A program made the translations under genes and the position numbers. Positions 7,370 through 11,731 of a stretch of DNA of 11,731 nucleotides are shown here, piece after piece. The stretch spans positions 1-11,731 of the forward strand of contig JAIRMD010000094.1 of the NCBI GenBank assembly GCA_031258915.1. Direction: 5' to 3'. The stretch's first letter is position 1, and every line of letters starts with the position of its first letter. This DNA comes from Prevotellaceae bacterium. GTDB taxonomy: Bacteria > Bacteroidota > Bacteroidia > Bacteroidales > UBA932. The notes under the pieces are model-generated. The model searched no databases and had not been told where the DNA came from. It saw only the letters and a list, made by a program, of their open reading frames with translations.

Positions 7370-8593
7370 ATGGTTATTCTTGTTTTAAACTGCGGCAGCT
7401 CCTCCATTAAATACCAAATAATGAAGATGGATGATGCCGAAACCAGCACGCTGCTGGCAAAAGGCATTGTAGAGCGCATAGGGCTTGCCGAAGGCGCCAT
7501 TACCCATAAGCCAAGCGGCCGGGCAAGCTACTCCGCCGCGCAGCCCATCCCCGACCACACAACGGGCATTAACCTTATCCTGAGTGCGCTGGTGCATCCC
7601 GAGCATGGCGTCATTGCAAGCCTCGACGAGGTGAATGCGGTGGGGCATCGCGTGGTGCACGGCGGCGAATACTTTACGGAGAGCGCACTGGTGGACGAAA
7701 ACGTAAAGGCCGCCATAGAAAAATGCGCGGAGCTGGCGCCGCTGCATAACCCCGCCAACCTGCAGGGCATACTCTCGATGGAGGCGCTGCTGCCCAAAGC
7801 GCCGCAGGTTGCAGTGTTCGACACGTCATTCCACCAAACCATGCCGAGACATGCGTACCTCTACGCCATTCCGTACCGCTACTACGAAAAATACCGCATT
7901 CGCTGCTACGGCTTTCACGGCACCAGCCACCAGTACGTAGCGCAAAAAGCCTGCAAAATCTTAGGGCTGGACTTCAGCGCGGTGAATATTGTAACCTGCC
8001 ACTTGGGGAACGGCGCTTCCATAACCTCCATAAAGCAAGGCAAATCTTGCGATACCTCAATGGGCTTTACGCCGGTTGACGGCCTCATCATGGGAACGCG
8101 CAGCGGCGCCATAGATCCGGGTGCGCTGCTCTACATTGCCGGAAAGGAAAATATGAGCTTCAACGAGCTGAACGACCTTATCAACAAGCAGGGCGGCATG
8201 TACGGCATATCCGGCCTGTCGAGCGACATGCGCGACCTGGGGCAGGCGGCGCACAGCGGCAACGAAATGGCGCAGCTGGCGCGCGACATGTTCGTGTACC
8301 GCATCCGGAAGTTCATTGGAGCGCACGTGGCGGCTATGGGAAAGGTCGACATCATTGTCTTCACCGGCGGAGTGGGCGAAAATGACGACTGGGTGCGGGC
8401 AAGCGTTTGCAGCAACCTCGACTACCTCGGCGTAGAGTTCGACAGCGAGCTGAACAGGGAAGGGCGGGGAAAAGACATGCTCATCTCCAAGCCATCGTCA
8501 AAGGTGAAAATCATGGCCGTTTCCACCAACGAAGAGCTTGTTATCGCTATGGATACCATGAACGCTGTGCGGCATGAGGTACGTAATGCGTAA
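7370..8593 (+). CDS. ackA: Acetate kinase
   Basis: AckA transfers phosphate between acyl phosphate (acetyl phosphate, often also propionyl phosphate) and ADP/ATP in the cytoplasm, yielding ATP at the end of fermentation. The 407 residues fit the family (about 400). The N-terminal phosphate motif VLNCGSSSIKYQ (5-16, N7) supports the first ATG. Further signatures are GHRVVHGGE (92-100, R94), FDTSFHQTMP (150-159, D151), GFHGTSHQYV (181-190, H183), CHLGNGAS (210-217), TRSGAIDPG (243-251, R244), FTGGVGEN (331-338) and STNEEL (385-390). These cover the active-site residues known from the Methanosarcina enzyme. It is clearly acetate kinase-like and not butyrate kinase, which is shorter and starts differently. 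A 38-bp AT-rich gap separates it from ptb on the same strand, so the pair probably forms an operon. Confidence 0.96.
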   Translation: MVILVLNCGSSSIKYQIMKMDDAETSTLLAKGIVERIGLAEGAITHKPSGRASYSAAQPIPDHTTGINLILSALVHPEHGVIASLDEVNAVGHRVVHGGEYFTESALVDENVKAAIEKCAELAPLHNPANLQGILSMEALLPKAPQVAVFDTSFHQTMPRHAYLYAIPYRYYEKYRIRCYGFHGTSHQYVAQKACKILGLDFSAVNIVTCHLGNGASITSIKQGKSCDTSMGFTPVDGLIMGTRSGAIDPGALLYIAGKENMSFNELNDLINKQGGMYGISGLSSDMRDLGQAAHSGNEMAQLARDMFVYRIRKFIGAHVAAMGKVDIIVFTGGVGENDDWVRASVCSNLDYLGVEFDSELNREGRGKDMLISKPSSKVKIMAVSTNEELVIAMDTMNAVRHEVRNA

Positions 8594-8631
8594 TTAACAG
8601 CATATAGTATAATTATAAATTGATATAGAGC

Positions 8632-9543
8632 ATGATAACAAAATTAGAGCAGCTGGTAGAGAAAGTAAAAGCTGGCGGTAAAAAAAAGCTGGTGGCGGCC
8701 TACGCCAACGATTTGCATACTATTGGCGCGGTCAGCATGGCGGTTGAGCGGGGGCTTGTGGACGGCATTTTGGTGGGCGACGAAGCTACCATCAAAGCCG
8801 TATGCAGCGCCGAAAAAATAGATGCAGGCAAGCTCCGCATTGTGCCGGAAGCCGACGAGGTAAAAGCTACCGCCAAGGCGGTGGAAATAGTGCGCAGCGG
8901 CGAGGCCGACATCCTCATGAAGGGGCTGGTGAGCACCGATAAGTACATGCGCGCTATCCTCAATAAGGAAACGGGGCTGCTTCCTCCAAAGGCAACGCTG
9001 AGCCACGTGTGCGTGCTCGAAATACCCTCCTACCACAAGCTCATTACGCTGAGCGATATTGCCGTTATTCCCGCGCCGGAGCTGGCGCAAAAAATTACGC
9101 TCACCAACAACGTAATTAGCGTGGCGCGGCTGCTTGACATCGACAAACCGAAGGTTGCCCTCATTGCGGCCACAGAGCAGATGCTGCCCGGTATGCAGGC
9201 CTGCGTGGACGCCGCTATCATCGCAAAAATGGCCGACCGCAGACAAATTCGGAACGCGCTCGTCGACGGCCCGCTGGCAATAGACGTGGCGCTGGATAAG
9301 GAATCGGCTGAAATCAAAAAGCTCGACAGCCCTGTGGCCGGAGATGCCGATTGCTTAGTATTTCCGAGCATAGAATCGGCCAACGTCTTTTTCAAAGCTG
9401 CAACCAAGCTGGCAAAGGCGGAGCTGGCCGGCATTGTAGTCGGTGCAAAAGCGCCATGCGTACTCACCTCGCGCGGAGATACAGCCCTTACCAAGTTTTA
9501 CTCCATTGCTCTCGGCTCGCTAATGGCAAAGCAAAAATCCTGA
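8632..9543 (+). CDS. ptb: Phosphate butyryltransferase family acyltransferase
   Basis: The protein exchanges CoA for phosphate on a short acyl-CoA, giving the acyl phosphate that the kinase upstream can use. The 303 residues match Clostridium Ptb in length (301) and along the whole protein. Visible matches are GLVDGILVGD (41-50), EADILMKGLVST (91-102), AILNKETGL (108-116), SHVCVLE (124-130), VDGPLAIDVAL (211-221), SPVAGDADCLVFPSIESANV (233-252) and the C-terminal APCVLTSRGDTALTKFYSIAL (274-294). The monofunctional phosphate acetyltransferase is a related but distinct branch, usually about 330 residues. The acyl group (butyryl, isobutyryl, propionyl or acetyl) cannot be read from sequence. The partner being ackA and not buk makes the substrate open. 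No Shine-Dalgarno site is seen. The gene is convergent with the PL11 gene 59 bp away. Confidence 0.88.
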   Translation: MITKLEQLVEKVKAGGKKKLVAAYANDLHTIGAVSMAVERGLVDGILVGDEATIKAVCSAEKIDAGKLRIVPEADEVKATAKAVEIVRSGEADILMKGLVSTDKYMRAILNKETGLLPPKATLSHVCVLEIPSYHKLITLSDIAVIPAPELAQKITLTNNVISVARLLDIDKPKVALIAATEQMLPGMQACVDAAIIAKMADRRQIRNALVDGPLAIDVALDKESAEIKKLDSPVAGDADCLVFPSIESANVFFKAATKLAKAELAGIVVGAKAPCVLTSRGDTALTKFYSIALGSLMAKQKS

Positions 9544-9587
9544 TTTTTTCCCTGCGATTTTCACCTGCTTTCCGGATAGCTTTTGCC

Positions 9588-9608
9588 AAGCTGAGCGAGC
9601 GCTCACTT
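9588..9608. terminator. Small hairpin between ptb and the PL11 gene
   Basis: TGAGC (9592-9596) pairs with GCTCA (9601-9605) across a GAGC loop. With one bulged C (9591) the stem extends by AAG/CTT to 9588 and 9608. It overlaps the PL11 stop codon and lies 44 bases past the ptb stop. TTTCC follows on the plus strand. It is a weak candidate for terminating ptb. Confidence 0.35.
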
Positions 9609-11486
9609 TCCTATGTACCTTCCCAAGTGCGGCGGCTGGTTGTAGGCCACGTTCTGGGTGGCCACGCCGAGGCGGTACAGCGGGTCGTGCATGAGGGTAG
9701 GCATCCTGCGGGTGGTGGGGATGGTGGTGGTGAAAATCATCAGCTTGCTCGGGTCGCTGCCGTCGTAGAGGACGACCTCCTCGCGCCAATCGCCAAAGAT
9801 GTCGGCGCTCAGGCAGGGGTTTTGCTTGGTGCCGTTGATGGAGCGCGCCCCGAAGTCGGCAAAGTTCACTAAGCGGACGGCCTTTTTGCCGTCCCACTTG
9901 TCGAGTCTGGTACCGTCCAGCAGCTCGTCCTGCAGGTCGCCATCCCAGTAGATGCGGAAGTTGACCGAGGGCTTGCGGGTGGAGATAACCTCGCCCTTGA
10001 TGCTGTAAACGCTGTCGCTCGCCGAGCTCCAGAACTCAAACCCGCGATGGCTGGAATCAACATCGGCAGCCAAGCCTCGCCCCACATCTATCGCGGTGGG
10101 GCGACCAAAGAGGAGCTCGCCCGTGCGGGCATCCCGCAGCTCCACTCCGGCGGGGCTTGGCTTGGTTTCGTGAACGTCAAAAAGCTCCAGCCCCGGGCGG
10201 TCGGGGTCGAGGTCGGAGAGGTGGTGCGCGTCGCCATGCCCCAGGCCGGTGGAGTAGAGCAGCGTGCCGTCGTGGTCGATGCAGGCACCGCCGTAGATGA
10301 TTTCGTCGAACCCGTCGCCGTCAACGTCGCCAACGGCGATGCTGTGGTTGCCCTGCCCGTAGGCCGTGTTTTTTACGTCTTGCTCCGAGCCGGAATCGTA
10401 CACCCACCGCTCTTTGAGCGTTTTTCCATCAAAATCGTAAGCCACCAGCACGGCGCGGGTATAGTATCCGCGGCACATCACCACCGAGGGGTGCGCACCG
10501 TCGAGGTAGGCAACGCAGGCAAGGAAGCGGTCAACACGGTTGCCCCTGTCGTCGCCCCACGTTTCGCGCATGGTGTTGCCGCGCGGCGGGTTGTAGGGGA
10601 TGGTTGCTACCTCCGCCCCCGTAGCGCCGCTAAACACGGTGAGGTACTCCGGGCCGGAGAGTATGTACCCCGCCTCACTCCGGTAGTCGGCGCTGGGGTC
10701 GTCGCTGCCGAGAATGACGTTTTTCCCCTGCCCGTCCTTTGCTCCTGGCGCTGTTTTGCAAACCACCTCTGCCTTTCCGTCGCCGTCCAAATCGTACACC
10801 ATGAACTGCGTGTAGTGCGCTCCCGCGCGGATGTTTATCCCCAAGTCAATCCGCCAAAGATGAGCGCCGTCGAGCTTGTAGGCATCCAGCAGCACGGGGT
10901 CGGTCATGCCCGCGTGGGCGTTGTCGTTAGCGCGGGCGTTCCACTTCACGACGATCTCGTACTCGCCGTCGCCGTCAAGGTCGCCCACGCTGCAATCGTT
11001 GGGGAAGTAGCCGGGCTGCCAGCGCTCCTGCCTCTGCTCCGGTTGCTGCCACAGCCTTTGCTCCAGCCGCTGCTGCATTGCGCTAAGCACGGCGGAGTCT
11101 AAGCTCAGCGGCGGACGGTTGAGCTGTAGCGTCATGTAGGGTTTCTCCCAAGGAGCCACCTGCCGCGAGGCGGCAACCTCCTCGCCGTTGGCGAGGGTTT
11201 TCACGGCATATCTGTCCGCAGGCGTGCCCGTAGCATCCGTCCAGCAGGTAGCTCCCGCCAACGGTTGCCTGTTGAGCTTCTCACCGTTGCGGTACAGGTT
11301 GAAGAGCGCTTGCGGGTCGTCGTCGCCCAGCAGCCGCCAGCTAACAAAGATGCCGGAGTCGCGCGCAACCGCCACTACTCCTCGGTCGAGGCGCTCCAGC
11401 TGGCGCGAATTTTCGGCGCAAAATACGCCCGGCGCAGCAGCGCATATAGCGACGCAAAGGGTCGCAGAGGAAAAAAAGTTGCTCAT
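9603..11486 (-). CDS. Secreted PL11 family rhamnogalacturonan lyase
   Basis: Family PL11 lyases cut the rhamnose-galacturonate backbone of pectin rhamnogalacturonan I by beta-elimination. The 627 residues begin with a Sec signal peptide (about 1-24) rich in Ala and Cys but without a positive charge. An in-frame TGA just upstream makes this the first possible ATG. The N-terminal beta-sandwich has LERLDRGVVAV (30-40) and SGIFVSWRLLG (44-54). The propeller shows calcium-binding repeats such as VGDLDGDGEYEIVVKW (167-182), YDLDGDGKAEVVCKT (231-245) and VGDVDGDGFDEIIYGG (385-400), plus NIRAGAHYTQFM (218-229), GLGHGDAHH (414-422) and DIFGDWREEV (562-571). It ends normally at NQPPHLGRYIGK. A Gln/Arg/Glu-rich segment (about 130-158) looks longer than usual. 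No T9SS sorting domain is present, so it may stay periplasmic. It is alone on its strand in this window. Confidence 0.93.
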   Translation of the reverse strand: MSNFFSSATLCVAICAAAPGVFCAENSRQLERLDRGVVAVARDSGIFVSWRLLGDDDPQALFNLYRNGEKLNRQPLAGATCWTDATGTPADRYAVKTLANGEEVAASRQVAPWEKPYMTLQLNRPPLSLDSAVLSAMQQRLEQRLWQQPEQRQERWQPGYFPNDCSVGDLDGDGEYEIVVKWNARANDNAHAGMTDPVLLDAYKLDGAHLWRIDLGINIRAGAHYTQFMVYDLDGDGKAEVVCKTAPGAKDGQGKNVILGSDDPSADYRSEAGYILSGPEYLTVFSGATGAEVATIPYNPPRGNTMRETWGDDRGNRVDRFLACVAYLDGAHPSVVMCRGYYTRAVLVAYDFDGKTLKERWVYDSGSEQDVKNTAYGQGNHSIAVGDVDGDGFDEIIYGGACIDHDGTLLYSTGLGHGDAHHLSDLDPDRPGLELFDVHETKPSPAGVELRDARTGELLFGRPTAIDVGRGLAADVDSSHRGFEFWSSASDSVYSIKGEVISTRKPSVNFRIYWDGDLQDELLDGTRLDKWDGKKAVRLVNFADFGARSINGTKQNPCLSADIFGDWREEVVLYDGSDPSKLMIFTTTIPTTRRMPTLMHDPLYRLGVATQNVAYNQPPHLGRYIGK

Positions 11487-11496
11487 CGCTCAAAAG

Positions 11497-11525
11497 ATTT
11501 CAGATTTTCAAATTTCAAATTTCAG
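11497..11525. repeat. Short tandem array of a 7-bp unit (ATTTCAR) in the PL11 leader
   Basis: Four units are seen: 11497-11503 ATTTCAG, 11504-11511 (one extra T), 11512-11518 ATTTCAA and 11519-11525 ATTTCAG. On the minus strand this reads as repeated TTGAAAT and ends 10 bases before the PL11 start codon. With the promoter at 11567-11560 the array would lie inside the untranslated leader of the PL11 mRNA. Confidence 0.75.
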
Positions 11526-11559
11526 ACAGGCGGTAACGCAAAAACCGGCTGCCAAAGCA

Positions 11560-11567
11560 CAAAGATA
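11560..11567 (-). promoter_or_regulatory. Probable -7 box for the PL11 gene
   Basis: Minus-strand TATCTTTG matches TAnnTTTG exactly and is identical to the carAB -7 box. It lies about 74 bp upstream of the PL11 ATG. No clear TTTG is found 19-21 bases further upstream, so only half of the promoter is supported. Confidence 0.5.
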
Positions 11568-11636
11568 AAGAAAAATGGCAGAAAATCATGCGGGAAGCAA
11601 AATTACAGAGGGAAGAAGCTTTTTTTGCTGTGTGCA

Positions 11637-11668
11637 CTTGGAAATCCTGAGTTTTTCATGTACTTTTG
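11637..11668 (+). promoter_or_regulatory. Bacteroidota-type promoter for the gene at the right edge
   Basis: TACTTTTG (11661-11668) matches TAnnTTTG exactly, and CTTG (11637-11640), three of four bases of TTTG, lies 20 bases upstream. The ATG at 11693 follows after 24 bases, leaving a very short leader with no Shine-Dalgarno site. Confidence 0.65.
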
Positions 11669-11692
11669 CGCAACAAAAACGAGCAGCACAGC

Positions 11693-11731
11693 ATGAATCC
11701 CCTCAAGCGCTTAGCCGGCGATACGGCCATT
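11693..11731 (+). CDS. Start of a probable polysaccharide flippase (oligosaccharide transporter family), 3' truncated
   Basis: Only 13 codons are in the window, reading MNPLKRLAGDTAI. This resembles the conserved N-terminus of Bacteroidota lipopolysaccharide/polysaccharide flippases of the MOP superfamily, which commonly start MxxLKKLAGxTAIYGLSSI before the first membrane helix. Such proteins move lipid-linked sugar units across the inner membrane. The ATG is supported by the well-placed promoter just upstream. With so few residues the family call is recognition from memory and could be wrong; that a gene starts here is more secure. It is divergent from the PL11 gene. Confidence 0.55.
   Translation, partial: MNPLKRLAGDTAI

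Noticed and set aside
7370..8593. Butyrate kinase as the identity of the kinase next to ptb
   Set aside because: The length (407) and the motifs VLNCGSSSIKYQ, HRVVHGGE and TRSGAIDPG are those of acetate kinase; butyrate kinases are about 355 residues and start with an INPGSTSTK motif.
10047..11102. Plus-strand open frame of 351 codons opposite the PL11 gene
   Set aside because: Antisense shadow; no recognisable domain and no promoter signal.
11596..11629. Inverted AGCAAAA / TTTTGCT pair in the PL11-flippase gap
   Set aside because: Seven AT-rich base pairs across 20 bases is weak, and it is not placed where a terminator would be expected between divergent genes.

Overview
The window looks like a chromosomal piece of a GC-rich member of the Bacteroidota, most likely Bacteroidales. 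Four things support this. The partial gene at the left edge ends in a type IX secretion (T9SS) sorting domain, a system known from this phylum. Several gene starts have a TAnnTTTG-type -7 box, the Bacteroidota promoter form, and no clear Shine-Dalgarno sequence. The CarA and CarB proteins resemble the Bacteroidota versions. Two polysaccharide-degrading enzymes sit among housekeeping genes. I cannot name a genus.

Layout, left to right. Bases 1-105 are the 3' end of a plus-strand gene for a T9SS-secreted protein. A 9-bp tandem array (111-146) runs into a perfect 19-bp hairpin (131-172) that separates it from the convergent carB. On the minus strand, read right to left, come a GH95 family lipoprotein (7159-4757), carA (4581-3481) and carB (3430-203). 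A hairpin and a good promoter lie between GH95 and carA, so carAB is probably its own transcription unit. A 210-bp divergent gap (7160-7369) separates GH95 from the plus-strand pair ackA (7370-8593) and ptb (8632-9543). The minus-strand PL11 rhamnogalacturonan lyase (11486-9603) converges on ptb. A 206-bp divergent gap (11487-11692) with promoter signals on both strands leads to the first 13 codons of a plus-strand gene that looks like a polysaccharide flippase.

How the genes work together. CarA and CarB make carbamoyl phosphate for pyrimidines and arginine. Ptb and AckA would turn an acyl-CoA into an acyl phosphate and then into a fatty acid plus ATP, the energy-yielding end of fermentation. 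The GH95 enzyme (alpha-L-fucosidase or alpha-L-galactosidase) and the PL11 lyase point to use of plant cell-wall polysaccharide, pectin in particular. They are not in one operon and no susC/susD pair is visible, so this is not a classical polysaccharide utilisation locus within these limits.

No gene-free stretch exceeds 300 bases. I saw no tRNA, rRNA, CRISPR array, insertion sequence or phage gene. Most of the window is ordinary metabolism, and I did not find a clearly new multi-gene system. The points most worth checking are the eukaryote-like CarB with its CPS1-like regulatory end, the pairing of ackA with ptb, and the short intergenic repeat arrays.
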